Assembly (NCBI GenBank): GCA_934373455.1
Contig: CAKRON010000046.1
Coordinates: forward strand, 1 to 19,925
From: an uncultured Marvinbryantia sp.
GTDB lineage: Bacteria; Bacillota; Clostridia; Lachnospirales; Lachnospiraceae
Reading direction: 5' to 3'
Length of the DNA: 19,925 bases
Part shown: in pieces, positions 1-7,588 of the stretch
How the letters are laid out: each line of letters begins with the position of its first letter
Position numbering within the stretch: position 1 is the stretch's first letter
Translations under genes and position numbers: made by a program
Notes under the pieces: model-generated
Databases searched by the model: none
Seen by the model: only the letters and a program-made list of their open reading frames with translations
What the model was told of the DNA's origin: nothing

Positions 1-347
1 TCTTTGAACACATAGCTGGTAACAATTACATGGGAAGCTCCCGCTTCCAAAAACTCTTCTGCGTTTTCTGCACAGATTCCTCCTCCTATCTGCAATCCCT
101 TTGGATAAGCTTTCAGAGCCTGCATCGCCTGTGACTTCGTCTTTTCATAATATTCTGACTCTTTTGCATTTAATAAAATTACATGACCGCCTTTTATCCC
201 ATCTTTCTGATAAAATTTTGCATAAAAGGATGCATCCTGCTCTGCCACAAAATTTTCTTTTGCCTGATCGCCCTGATCTCTCAAAGATCCTCCGACAATT
301 TGCTTTACTTTTCCATTATGTATATCAATACATGGTCTGAATTCCAT
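1..347 (-). CDS. hisA: HisA, eukaryote-type ProFAR isomerase (N-terminal part; gene runs off the left edge)
   Basis: The enzyme converts ProFAR to PRFAR by an Amadori-type rearrangement, the fourth step of histidine synthesis, in the cytoplasm. About 115 N-terminal residues are visible and the 3' end lies outside the window. The start reads MEFRPCIDIHNGKVKQIVGG, with the catalytic-type Asp in CIDIHNGKVKQIVGG, followed later by the phosphate-binding-like GLQIGGGI and by ASHVIVTS. CIDxHNGxVKQIVGG and IVTS match the yeast HIS6 branch as I recall it, rather than the usual bacterial HisA (PAIDLxxGxxVRL). The ATG at 347 is chosen because a GAGGTGG ribosome binding site lies at about 352-359. A possible promoter sits just upstream. 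Function is likely; assignment to the eukaryote-like subfamily comes from motif recall. Confidence 0.85.
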   Translation of the reverse strand, partial: MEFRPCIDIHNGKVKQIVGGSLRDQGDQAKENFVAEQDASFYAKFYQKDGIKGGHVILLNAKESEYYEKTKSQAMQALKAYPKGLQIGGGICAENAEEFLEAGASHVIVTSYVFK

Positions 348-369
348 ATGAACCACCTCGCACCTATAA

Positions 370-397
370 TTTATAAGACCTTTCTATCGCCTGACAA
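370..397 (-). promoter_or_regulatory. Candidate sigma-A promoter of hisA
   Basis: On the minus strand TTGTCA (397-392) and TATAAA (375-370) are separated by 16 bases. Transcription would begin near 363, giving a leader of only about 16 bases that still includes the GAGGTGG ribosome binding site. The spacer is one base short of ideal. A second, weaker arrangement (TTTACA followed by TGTGAT) lies further upstream. Confidence 0.4.
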
Positions 398-450
398 CAT
401 CCTATCACACCTCGCCCCATTCTGTCATGTAAACTTCTGATTTTTGTATA

Positions 451-543
451 TTCAAGTTGAACATCCGTGAGACTTAGCGCGTGATTCTGGTCAGCGAAGC
501 TGACATATTCTTTACAGAATCACTGCGCATCCTCGCGGAACGT
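451..543. repeat. Imperfect long palindrome, REP/MITE-like element
   Basis: This stretch folds into a nested hairpin. The outer arms acatccgtgag (451-461) and ctcgcgga (532-539) pair over 8 bases with one G-T pair. Then come gcgc (477-480) with gcgc (525-528), gtgattctg (481-489) with cagaatcac (515-523), and gtcagc (490-495) with gctgac (499-504) around a 3-base gaa loop. A 10-base bulge lies at 505-514. It sits between the stop codon of the small lipoprotein gene and the hisA promoter. There is no T-run after the stem on either strand, so it is a poor intrinsic terminator. It carries no transposase. By eye I found no second copy in the window. A dispersed palindromic repeat is inferred from its structure. 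Confidence 0.6.
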
Positions 544-554
544 TTATCCGTACA

Positions 555-878
555 TTACTGTACTCCCGCGTTTGTATTCTCTGTATTTTCACTGTCTATC
601 CCATCATCAGTCAGACGGTCTACTGCATCTGCTGCTCCATCGATCACGTCATCTCCCGCTTCTCCTATGCCGGCTCCTACATCTTCCAGAACACCACCAT
701 CATTTTTCGTGCTATTTTTCTCTGTAGTTTTCTCCGTGTTTTCCACTTTTGCATTGCCTGTACTTGTTGTAGTTTCTGTCACAGTTGTATTATTATTCTT
801 GTTTCCACATCCCGTCATCACCAGACCTGCGACTGCTATCATCAGACATCCTGCCAGTAGTTTCTTTCTATTTCCCAT
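555..878 (-). CDS. Small putative lipoprotein of unknown function
   Basis: This 107-residue protein starts with a lipoprotein signal peptide: basic MGNRKK, a hydrophobic core at about 7-22, and a lipobox ending TGC with lipidation Cys24. A low-complexity Thr/Asn/Glu-rich linker follows (about 26-60). The C-terminal segment is acidic, rich in Gly, Ala and Asp (about 61-95), and may form an amphipathic helix (GEAGDDVIDGAADAVDRL). The mature protein should be tethered outside the cytoplasmic membrane. The ATG at 878 has an AAAGGAG site about 7 bases upstream. The gene lies 62 bases downstream of spoVAF with no clear terminator between, so the two may be co-transcribed and the protein may be connected with spores or germination. 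That link is inferred from position only. I recognise no family. Confidence 0.65.
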   Translation of the reverse strand: MGNRKKLLAGCLMIAVAGLVMTGCGNKNNNTTVTETTTSTGNAKVENTEKTTEKNSTKNDGGVLEDVGAGIGEAGDDVIDGAADAVDRLTDDGIDSENTENTNAGVQ

Positions 879-940
879 AACATTTCTCCTTTATCAGTTA
901 TTTAAATATGTCTCTATTAATATTTCATCTTTTCCACCAT

Positions 941-2374
941 TTATACCTGTTTCTTATTGTTTCTTTTCTTCTCTTTTGTCTGTTCTTTCAGTATTCGTCT
1001 TTTCAATTGTTTTCCTGAAAATGGAATCAATGGGTATAAATAACTATTTCCTGACACAGTTTTATTTGTCCCAATAAAAATACAGACTGCCAGAATTCCA
1101 ACAATAAATCCGGGCAATTCAAACAGCTCCGTCAAAACCAACAGCATTAACCGCATGAATTTCAAAGCGTATCCCAATTCAAAATTAGACTGTGTATAAT
1201 TGGCAATTGCCACAAATGCCATATACAACATTGCTTCAGAATTAAACCAGCCAGACTGAACAGCAAATTCTCCCACCACAATACCCGCAATCACACTGAG
1301 CGGTGTGGATAATGTATTCGGTGTGTTGATTGCTGCCAATTTTAATCCATCAATGGCAAATTCCAGAAACAGAAGCTGCCAGATTACCGGAATGTGTATC
1401 GTTCCTTCCACCTGGATAAATTCCATACCAGCCGGAATCCACTGTGGATGTTCCAGTAAAAGCAGCCACAATGGGGTCAGAAATAATGTCAGCACAGCAA
1501 TAATAAGACGACTGATTCGAAGATAACTTCCGGTAATTGGCGGAAAATAATAATCATCCGCTTCTTCCATAATATCCAGAAGTGTTGCAGGCATTATCAT
1601 TGCCGTTGGCGCATTATCAATCAAAATTATCACTTTTCCATCCAAAATAGAAGCTGCTGCCGCATCCGGGCGTTCCGTATATTTAAATTTCGGAAATGGA
1701 TTGATCCATTTTCCTTTATACAACACTTCTGCCAGGCTCTCCTGGTTCATAGGCAGTGCATCCACTTTCAGATTCTGAAGACGCTGTCTTAAGTTTTCCA
1801 CCAACTGCTCATCCGCTCTTTCAGCCATAAAGCAAAGTGCTATGTCTGTCTGCGAAGTTTCTCCTACCTGATACAGTTCCATAATCAGATCTTTGCTGCG
1901 AATTCTTCTTCTGATTAAAGCAGTATTATAAACCAATGTTTCCACAAATCCATCTCTCGATCCCCTTAATGCCTTATCCTTATCCGGCTCACTCACGCTT
2001 CGCATTGGATAGCTGCGGCAGTCTATCGTAAAACAGGCATCATACCCATCAATCAAAAGACATGCCATTCCAGCCAGAATTGCATGCTGCATATCATCCA
2101 AATTTGTTAATAAATGCACATCACCATAAGGTATCTGATTTTGTGTCAGTTCCTCACTGCTCTCAGGCAAATCATCCGCAGTCAGAGAATAAAAAAATTC
2201 CAGCAGTTTTTCTAACACCTCATCTTTTACAAATCCATTTATAAAATACATACATGCCCGACATTCCCCTACCTGAACAGGTCGGAAGATCATATCAAAA
2301 TTTTGATTTGCCCGAAGCTGCTCATAAAGTTGTCTGGTATTTTCATACAAATCTGTGGATATCTTTTTTTCCAT
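941..2374 (-). CDS. spoVAF: SpoVAF, spore germination protein of the GerA family
   Basis: SpoVAF is a GerAA-like inner-membrane protein of spores that assists germination; in Bacillus it is encoded with the SpoVA channel. This protein has a soluble N-terminal half with the motif GSRDGFVETLVYNTALIRRR at about 139-158 and a TERPDAAAA segment near 230. About five membrane helices follow from residue 290 on, and the tail is strongly basic. The sequence TERPD, the helix segment ending LTPLWLLLL, INTPNTL and the C-terminal YLYPLIPF follow Bacillus SpoVAF, as I recall it, more closely than GerAA. Its 477 residues fit the family. TTG at 2377 is in frame directly before the ATG at 2374; I prefer the ATG, placed 8 bases after AAAGGAG. 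No gerAB, gerAC or other spoVA genes are adjacent, so it is a stand-alone copy. Its ribosome binding site lies in a hairpin. Confidence 0.82.
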   Translation of the reverse strand: MEKKISTDLYENTRQLYEQLRANQNFDMIFRPVQVGECRACMYFINGFVKDEVLEKLLEFFYSLTADDLPESSEELTQNQIPYGDVHLLTNLDDMQHAILAGMACLLIDGYDACFTIDCRSYPMRSVSEPDKDKALRGSRDGFVETLVYNTALIRRRIRSKDLIMELYQVGETSQTDIALCFMAERADEQLVENLRQRLQNLKVDALPMNQESLAEVLYKGKWINPFPKFKYTERPDAAAASILDGKVIILIDNAPTAMIMPATLLDIMEEADDYYFPPITGSYLRISRLIIAVLTLFLTPLWLLLLEHPQWIPAGMEFIQVEGTIHIPVIWQLLFLEFAIDGLKLAAINTPNTLSTPLSVIAGIVVGEFAVQSGWFNSEAMLYMAFVAIANYTQSNFELGYALKFMRLMLLVLTELFELPGFIVGILAVCIFIGTNKTVSGNSYLYPLIPFSGKQLKRRILKEQTKEKKRNNKKQV

Positions 2375-2382
2375 CAAAAAAA

Positions 2383-2425
2383 CTCCTTTGGGTTATTCAC
2401 ATTCTTTAGTGTTTCCCCAAAGGAG
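2383..2425 (-). promoter_or_regulatory. Terminator-like hairpin sequestering the spoVAF ribosome binding site
   Basis: On the minus strand CTCCTTTGGG (2425-2416) and CCCAAAGGAG (2392-2383) form a perfect 10-base-pair stem with a 23-base loop. A run of seven T follows, then the spoVAF ATG. The 3' arm contains the AAAGGAG ribosome binding site. Folded, the RNA would both resemble an intrinsic terminator and block ribosome access. It could be an attenuator or a translation switch; which of these, if either, operates is inference. Confidence 0.6.
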
Positions 2426-2452
2426 CGGTTTTATTCCGTTCATTTTACGCAT

Positions 2453-2481
2453 ATGATATAGAAAATAGAGTTCCATTTCAA
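2453..2481 (-). promoter_or_regulatory. Candidate promoter of spoVAF
   Basis: TTGAAA (2481-2476) and TATCAT (2458-2453) are 17 bases apart on the minus strand, a good vegetative-type match. Transcription would begin near 2446, giving a leader of about 70 bases that contains the whole hairpin. The same DNA carries TATGAT (2452-2457) on the plus strand, a possible -10 for the divergent gene at 2495 with a poor -35. I saw no convincing sigma-F or sigma-G promoter. Confidence 0.5.
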
Positions 2482-2494
2482 AAGGAGTACCGAT

Positions 2495-2932
2495 ATGAGT
2501 TCCAAAACTAAAATTCTTCTTTTAAGAAGGCGCGAATGCATCTATACCCTGCTTTTTGCTGCCCTCGCCATTGTCCTGATCATTCTTGTGTTTTTGATGT
2601 TCCTGCCCGCTGCCACATCCGGATCGAATACTCCGGTATCTTATTCTCCCGGTATCTATACCTCGCAAATCACACTGCAGGATTCTGTCATCGATGTGGA
2701 AGTACGTGCAGATCATTTGGGTATTCACAGCATCGGACTGCAAAATGTCAGCCAAACCGTATCTGCCATGTATCCAATGGTCAAACCTTCTCTGGATAAA
2801 CTGGCAAAGCAAATCTGTGATACCCAGTCAGTCGAAAATATCTATTATGAAAAAAGTAATCAGTACACCTCTCAAATGCTGCTTTCTGCCATACGTTCTG
2901 CTCTGGCCCTTGCAAAATCTGTTTCCGCTTAA
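2495..2932 (+). CDS. Membrane-anchored protein resembling a degenerate FMN-binding domain
   Basis: The protein has 145 residues: a basic start (MSSKTKILLLRRR), one transmembrane helix at about 17-38, then an extracytoplasmic domain. From about residue 51 the pattern SPGIYTSQITLQDSVIDVEV, then HSIGLQNVS, then QYTSQMLLSAIRSAL at about 122-136 follows the layout of FMN_bind domains (DGxYTG, VxVxV, SGATxTSxAIxxAV). The SGAT segment that normally carries covalent FMN reads EKSNQYTS here, so the domain may not hold FMN. An AAAGGAG site at 2481-2487 supports the ATG at 2495. The gene is divergent from spoVAF and convergent with nadE, with interlocked stop codons. The family call is an inference from weak similarity; the gene itself looks real. 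Confidence 0.6.
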   Translation: MSSKTKILLLRRRECIYTLLFAALAIVLIILVFLMFLPAATSGSNTPVSYSPGIYTSQITLQDSVIDVEVRADHLGIHSIGLQNVSQTVSAMYPMVKPSLDKLAKQICDTQSVENIYYEKSNQYTSQMLLSAIRSALALAKSVSA

Positions 2933-4842
2933 CTTAGCTGATCCAACTGCTCTTTCCAAATATGGATACAGGCATCACTTGGCATACGCAGATCCCCCCT
3001 TGGTGATACTGCCACACTTCCCACCTTTGGTCCGTCAGGAAGGCAGGAACGCTTAAATTGCTGTGAGAAAAATCTCCAATAAAACGTTCTGAGCCATTTT
3101 AAAATCGTTTCATTCGAATACATACCATTAAAAGCATATTTTGCCAGACGGTATACCTTTTCCGGTTCTTCTCCATAACGCATCATATGGTAAAGGAAAA
3201 AGTCATGAAGCTCATAAGGTCCGACAAGATCTTCTGTTTTCTGGGAAATGGTTCCATTTTCCGGTGGCAGAAGTTCCGGGCTTACCGGAGTATCCAGCAC
3301 ATCTAATAATACCCGTTCCAGTTCTGTATCTCCACAGGTATCTGCATAATATTTTACTAAATGACGCACCAATGTCTTTGGAATAGAAGTATTCACTCCA
3401 TACATGGACATATGATCTCCATTATAGGTAGCCCAGCCCAGTGCCAGTTCCGACAAGTCACCGGTACCTACTACCATCCCTCCAGTCTGATTTGCCAGAT
3501 CCATCAGTACTTGTGTACGTTCGCGTGCCTGACAATTCTCGTACGTAACATCGTGTTTTTGCGGATCCTGACCGATATCTGAAAAATGCTTTCTGACTGC
3601 TTCCTGAATATTCACTTCTTTTAAAGTTGCTCCAAGTTTTCTGGTCAGTTCACACGCATTTCTATATGTGCGGTCCGTCGTTCCAAAACAAGGCATGGTC
3701 ACAGATAGAATACTGTTTCTCGGCAGGTCAAGCATATCCACAGCTTTTGCCATAACAAGAAGCGCCAGCGTAGAATCCAGACCTCCGGATATTCCTACTA
3801 CTACAGATTTACAGCCGGTATGTGCCATTCTCTTTTTCAGTCCAAGTGCCTGAATTGTTAAAATCTCCTCACATCTCTGCTCCCTGTCGGTCTTGTCCGA
3901 CGGAACAAATGGATTTGGATCTACAAATCTGGTCAGATTTGTATCTTCCATCTTCAGATGAAATTCTATGTCATCATAATCATATGAATTGTCCACCTGA
4001 TAGGTCGTCATGCGGCGTCGTTCACTGCGCAGCTTATGAATATCCAGTTCACTGCAAATCATCTCATTACGAAATCTCTGTGACTGCTTTAAAATACTTC
4101 CATTTTCAGCAATCAGATTATGACCGGAGAAAACCAGATCTGTGGTAGATTCACCTTCTCCGGCGCTGGCATAAATATAACCACAAATCAGACGTGCAGA
4201 CTGATTCTGTACCAACGCGCTGCGATACAGACTCTTTCCTGTATTTTCATTACTCGCCGATAAATTCACGATAACCGTTGCTCCTGCCATCGCTGCAGCT
4301 ACACTCGGTGGATTTGGTACCCAAAGATCTTCACAAAGTTCTGCCGCCACAATCAATCCCGGCATTTCTGCGCAATGAAACTGCAGGTTCATGCCAAACG
4401 GCACTTCCTGATCTTCAAAATTGATCCATGTCACTTCTTCTTTTCCAGGCGTAAAATGACGCATCTCATAAAATTCCGCATAATTCGGCAAATATTTTTT
4501 CGGAACCAGACCCAGAAGCTCTCCGCGGCTTACCGCAGCTGCCACATTATATAATTTTTGATCCACTTCCCATGGCAATCCAACAAAAAACAGTCCGTCC
4601 AGAGTCAGTGACATTTCTATAATCTTTTTCAGTCCCTTTTTTGCTGCATTCAGAAGATGTTCCTGCCAAAACAAATCACTGCAGGTATAACCAGTCAGAC
4701 ACAATTCCGGAAACACTACAATTTTAGCGCCCTGCTGAACTGCTTTCTTCATATCGTCACAGATAGACTGCGCATTGTAGCTGCAATCAGCCACTTTTAT
4801 ATCTGGCGTTACCGCCGCCACTTTTACAAACCCATGCTTCAT
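2929..4842 (-). CDS. nadE: Glutamine-dependent NAD+ synthetase
   Basis: This enzyme amidates nicotinic acid adenine dinucleotide to NAD+ using ATP and glutamine, the last step of NAD synthesis, in the cytoplasm. The 637 residues hold two domains. The N-terminal nitrilase-type glutaminase (about 5-280) shows its triad: Glu46 in VFPELCLTGY, Lys115 or Lys116 in KKYLPNY, and Cys170 in AELCEDLW. The C-terminal synthetase domain (about 325-637) has the ATP-pyrophosphatase loop SGGLDS at 352-357 and the later GTGDLSELALGW. The length fits the two-domain glutamine-using type. An AGGAG site precedes the ATG. It lies 17 bases after hslO and is probably the last gene of that operon. Its stop overlaps the convergent upstream gene by four bases and no intrinsic terminator is visible, so termination may be Rho-dependent or lie further on. 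Confidence 0.95.
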   Translation of the reverse strand: MKHGFVKVAAVTPDIKVADCSYNAQSICDDMKKAVQQGAKIVVFPELCLTGYTCSDLFWQEHLLNAAKKGLKKIIEMSLTLDGLFFVGLPWEVDQKLYNVAAAVSRGELLGLVPKKYLPNYAEFYEMRHFTPGKEEVTWINFEDQEVPFGMNLQFHCAEMPGLIVAAELCEDLWVPNPPSVAAAMAGATVIVNLSASNENTGKSLYRSALVQNQSARLICGYIYASAGEGESTTDLVFSGHNLIAENGSILKQSQRFRNEMICSELDIHKLRSERRRMTTYQVDNSYDYDDIEFHLKMEDTNLTRFVDPNPFVPSDKTDREQRCEEILTIQALGLKKRMAHTGCKSVVVGISGGLDSTLALLVMAKAVDMLDLPRNSILSVTMPCFGTTDRTYRNACELTRKLGATLKEVNIQEAVRKHFSDIGQDPQKHDVTYENCQARERTQVLMDLANQTGGMVVGTGDLSELALGWATYNGDHMSMYGVNTSIPKTLVRHLVKYYADTCGDTELERVLLDVLDTPVSPELLPPENGTISQKTEDLVGPYELHDFFLYHMMRYGEEPEKVYRLAKYAFNGMYSNETILKWLRTFYWRFFSQQFKRSCLPDGPKVGSVAVSPRGDLRMPSDACIHIWKEQLDQLS

Positions 4843-4859
4843 TTCTGTCTCCTATTCGT

Positions 4860-5741
4860 TTATCTTGTCGCTTCTTTTTTCAGTGCCTTCAGATCCTCTA
4901 CGGAAAATTTATAATTTGTATTACAGAAATGACAGTTTACTTCAATATCTTCTCCATCATCAATCATATTCTGTAATTCTTTTTTGCCAATACTGATAAT
5001 CGCTTTCGACACACGCTCTTTGGAACAGTTACAATGAAATCTGGTCTCAATGGTGTCTGTAAATTCAACGCCCAGATCTCCCAGAAGATTTTCCAGAATC
5101 TGTTCCGGCGTATTTCCGGCATCCAGCATAGATGTTACAGAAGTTACTTTCTGTATTTTTTCTTCCAGTGCCGCAATCACTTTTTCTTCTGCAAACGGCA
5201 TCAGCTGAATAATAAAACCTCCTGCCTGACGCACTGTATTCTCTTTATTCATCAATACTCCCAGTCCGACAGCTGATGGTACCTGTTCAGATGTTGCAAA
5301 ATAATACGTCAGATCTTCGGCAATCTCACAGGTCTGAAGCATCGTCTGGCTGGAATATGGCTCTTTCATTCCCATATCTTTAATCACGTTTAAGAATCCA
5401 GGACCAACAGCCCCTGCTACATCCAGCTTTCCTTTGGCATTTGCAGGAATCACCACGTTTGGGTTTCCCACATATCCTTTCACATTACCATGAGAATCTG
5501 CTGTTACGGTGATGCCTTTTAATGGTCCGCCTGCTTTAATCTGAAGAGTTAAAACATCGTCCTCACCCTTCATCATACTGCCCATCATTGCTCCGGCAGT
5601 CATCAGTCTTCCCAATGCTGCTGTCGCTACCGGGCTGGTATTGTGTGCATTTCTGGCATATTCTACCATATCTCTTGTTGTTGCGGCAAACGCTCTGATC
5701 TGGCTGTTTGCTGCTGTTGCTCTTACTATATAATCAGACAT
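4860..5741 (-). CDS. hslO: Hsp33, redox-regulated chaperone
   Basis: Hsp33 is a cytoplasmic holdase, activated when oxidation releases zinc from its C-terminal cysteines. In the 293-residue protein the zinc ligands are Cys237, Cys239 (CNC) and Cys270, Cys273 (CHFC), in the usual CxC...CxxC spacing. The N-terminal substrate-binding domain begins SDYIVRATAANSQIRAFAAT, typical of the family. An in-frame ATG eight codons earlier (5765) exists, but the start at 5741 fits family length and has AAAGGA seven bases upstream. The gene begins inside the end of the methyltransferase gene (ATGTCTGA, 8-base overlap), which suggests translational coupling. nadE follows directly. Confidence 0.95.
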   Translation of the reverse strand: MSDYIVRATAANSQIRAFAATTRDMVEYARNAHNTSPVATAALGRLMTAGAMMGSMMKGEDDVLTLQIKAGGPLKGITVTADSHGNVKGYVGNPNVVIPANAKGKLDVAGAVGPGFLNVIKDMGMKEPYSSQTMLQTCEIAEDLTYYFATSEQVPSAVGLGVLMNKENTVRQAGGFIIQLMPFAEEKVIAALEEKIQKVTSVTSMLDAGNTPEQILENLLGDLGVEFTDTIETRFHCNCSKERVSKAIISIGKKELQNMIDDGEDIEVNCHFCNTNYKFSVEDLKALKKEATR

Positions 5742-6519
5742 TTCCTGTTCCTTTCTTTTTTCCATGTTCTCGTGCTACAATATAGATTCGTTCACTTAAC
5801 TCTGTCGGCTGCTCCATTGTATCTGCATCAAGCGCAGCAACAAACTTCATTCCCGCATGTTCCAGAATCTGACGAACCACCGAAATCTCATATCCTCTCT
5901 GATCATGAAGCTCCTGTTCTCTTCGATATAATCCTGATGATTCACGAATAAAAAGTGTCAGGTCGTATTCATTCATCCGTTCTTCTTCAAACCAGCTGTT
6001 TTCCCATATAAAGCTGCCCTCTTCCCTGCTGTCAGCTAAGACACAGTCTCCACAGACATCTCTGAAATAGTGAATCGTTTTCAGATCGAAGATAAAAATT
6101 CCTTCTGGATCCAGATAATTATTCACACAGGAAAATACCTGTTCCAGATCTTCTTCTGACAAAATATAATTCATAGAATCACAGACACTGATAACAGCTC
6201 TTATCGTACCATACAGTTCAAATTCCCGCATATCCTGAAGCAGATACAAGATATCCTGTCCGGATCTTTCTTTCTTCTCCATTGCTTTTTCCAGCATCTG
6301 TGCGCTGGAATCCACACCGATCATGTCGTACCCCAGCTGTGCCATAGCTTCTGTAAATGTTCCTGTACCACAGCCCAGTTCCAGTACTAATCCATCTTCT
6401 ATTCCTTCTGCTGTCAGCAGCTGTTTGATATTATCCAGCCATTTCTCATAGGGAATTTCTTCCATGAACATATCATATACTGCAGCAAATCCCTCGTAAG
6501 CTTCCCGTTCTTCCTTCAT
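5734..6519 (-). CDS. Class I SAM-dependent methyltransferase
   Basis: This 261-residue soluble protein has a Rossmann-type methyltransferase fold. Motif I LELGCGTGTF at about 46-55 binds S-adenosylmethionine, GVDSSAQML is the motif II acidic loop, and a DMREFEL segment and an SVCDSMNYI post-motif follow. The start FAAVYDMFMEEIPYEKW is typical of small methyltransferases beside hisC or hslO in Clostridia. The substrate is unknown. An AGAGG site precedes the ATG at 6519, 10 bases after the hisC stop. Its end overlaps hslO. Pairing with the redox chaperone and NAD synthetase looks positional rather than functional. Confidence 0.85.
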   Translation of the reverse strand: MKEEREAYEGFAAVYDMFMEEIPYEKWLDNIKQLLTAEGIEDGLVLELGCGTGTFTEAMAQLGYDMIGVDSSAQMLEKAMEKKERSGQDILYLLQDMREFELYGTIRAVISVCDSMNYILSEEDLEQVFSCVNNYLDPEGIFIFDLKTIHYFRDVCGDCVLADSREEGSFIWENSWFEEERMNEYDLTLFIRESSGLYRREQELHDQRGYEISVVRQILEHAGMKFVAALDADTMEQPTELSERIYIVAREHGKKKGTGNV

Positions 6520-6529
6520 ACTTCCCTCT

Positions 6530-7588
6530 TTATTGATTCAGATACTTTTCCAGGAAACCGATCAGCTGTTTCATCTGATCGTCCGTTCCAATCGTAATAC
6601 GCAGATAATTGTCAATTCCAGGTTTATTGAAATAGCGCACAAAAATATGTTGTTCTTTTAATGCCTCAAACAATTCTTTTGCCGGTACTCTTTCATGTGT
6701 AGCAAAAATAAAATTCGCCTTGGAATCAGGGAAGGAAAAGCCAAGTCTCTTCAATTCTTTCTTTGTCCATTCTCTGGTTTTGATAATCATCTCTGTTGTT
6801 TCTTTAAAATAATCCTGATCTCCAATAGCCGCTTTTCCCAGTATCAGACTTGGTCGATTCATTGTATAAGAATTAAATGAATACTTGGCATCATTCAAAT
6901 AACGGATCAGTTTTTCACTTCCAAATGCAAACCCAATACGCATCCCGGCCATGGATCTTGATTTGGAAGTTGTCTGTACCACCAGCAGATTTTCATATTT
7001 TTCAATCAATGGCAATACGGAAGTTCCGCCAAAATCCACATATGCTTCATCGACAATGATGACAGATTCTGGATTGTAGGCAATAATTTTTTCCACTTCT
7101 GAAAATGGCATTTCCACCCCGGTCGGCGCATTTGGGTTCGGGAAAATGATTCCACCATTCTCTTTCATATAATCTTCTGAAACAATGGCAAATTCCTGAC
7201 TTAATGGGATCTGTTCATAAGGAATTCGAAACAGATCTGCCCATACATCATAAAAAGAATAAGTAATATCAGGAAACAGTACCGGTTTCTCTGAATTAAA
7301 AAATGTGAGGAACGCCATTGCCAGAACATCATCGGAACCTACTCCGACAAATACCTGCTCCTTTTTTACATGATAAACAGATGCCAGTTCTTCCACCAAC
7401 GCATCGGCAGCCGGTGCCGGATAAAGGCGCAATGAATCTGCTTCCATCTCTTCCAATGCTTTTTTCACCATTGGTGATGGAGGATATGGATTTTCATTTG
7501 TATTTAATTTTATCATATCCGGAAAGTCCGGCTGCTCTCCTGGTGTATACGGTATTACTTTTCTGACATTTTCTTCCCAGATACTCAT
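6530..7588 (-). CDS. hisC: Histidinol-phosphate aminotransferase
   Basis: HisC transfers an amino group from glutamate to imidazole-acetol phosphate in histidine synthesis, using pyridoxal phosphate in the cytoplasm. The 352-residue protein opens with IKLNTNENPYPPSP (substrate-side motif), has the LRLYPAP segment and IIVDEAYVDF (Asp180 pairs with the cofactor ring). The Schiff-base Lys209 is in TTSKSRSMAGMRIGF, the HisC version of the lysine motif. Length is normal. The start ATG overlaps the upstream aminotransferase stop as ATGA and has an AGAGGAG site inside that gene. It sits apart from hisA in this window, so histidine genes here appear scattered. Confidence 0.92.
   Translation of the reverse strand: MSIWEENVRKVIPYTPGEQPDFPDMIKLNTNENPYPPSPMVKKALEEMEADSLRLYPAPAADALVEELASVYHVKKEQVFVGVGSDDVLAMAFLTFFNSEKPVLFPDITYSFYDVWADLFRIPYEQIPLSQEFAIVSEDYMKENGGIIFPNPNAPTGVEMPFSEVEKIIAYNPESVIIVDEAYVDFGGTSVLPLIEKYENLLVVQTTSKSRSMAGMRIGFAFGSEKLIRYLNDAKYSFNSYTMNRPSLILGKAAIGDQDYFKETTEMIIKTREWTKKELKRLGFSFPDSKANFIFATHERVPAKELFEALKEQHIFVRYFNKPGIDNYLRITIGTDDQMKQLIGFLEKYLNQ

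Noticed and set aside
481..1077. Open frame of 198 codons on the plus strand, antisense to the lipoprotein gene and the end of spoVAF
   Set aside because: It starts inside the palindromic repeat, has no ribosome binding site, and its Ser/Pro/Phe-rich product is typical of antisense of an AT-biased gene.
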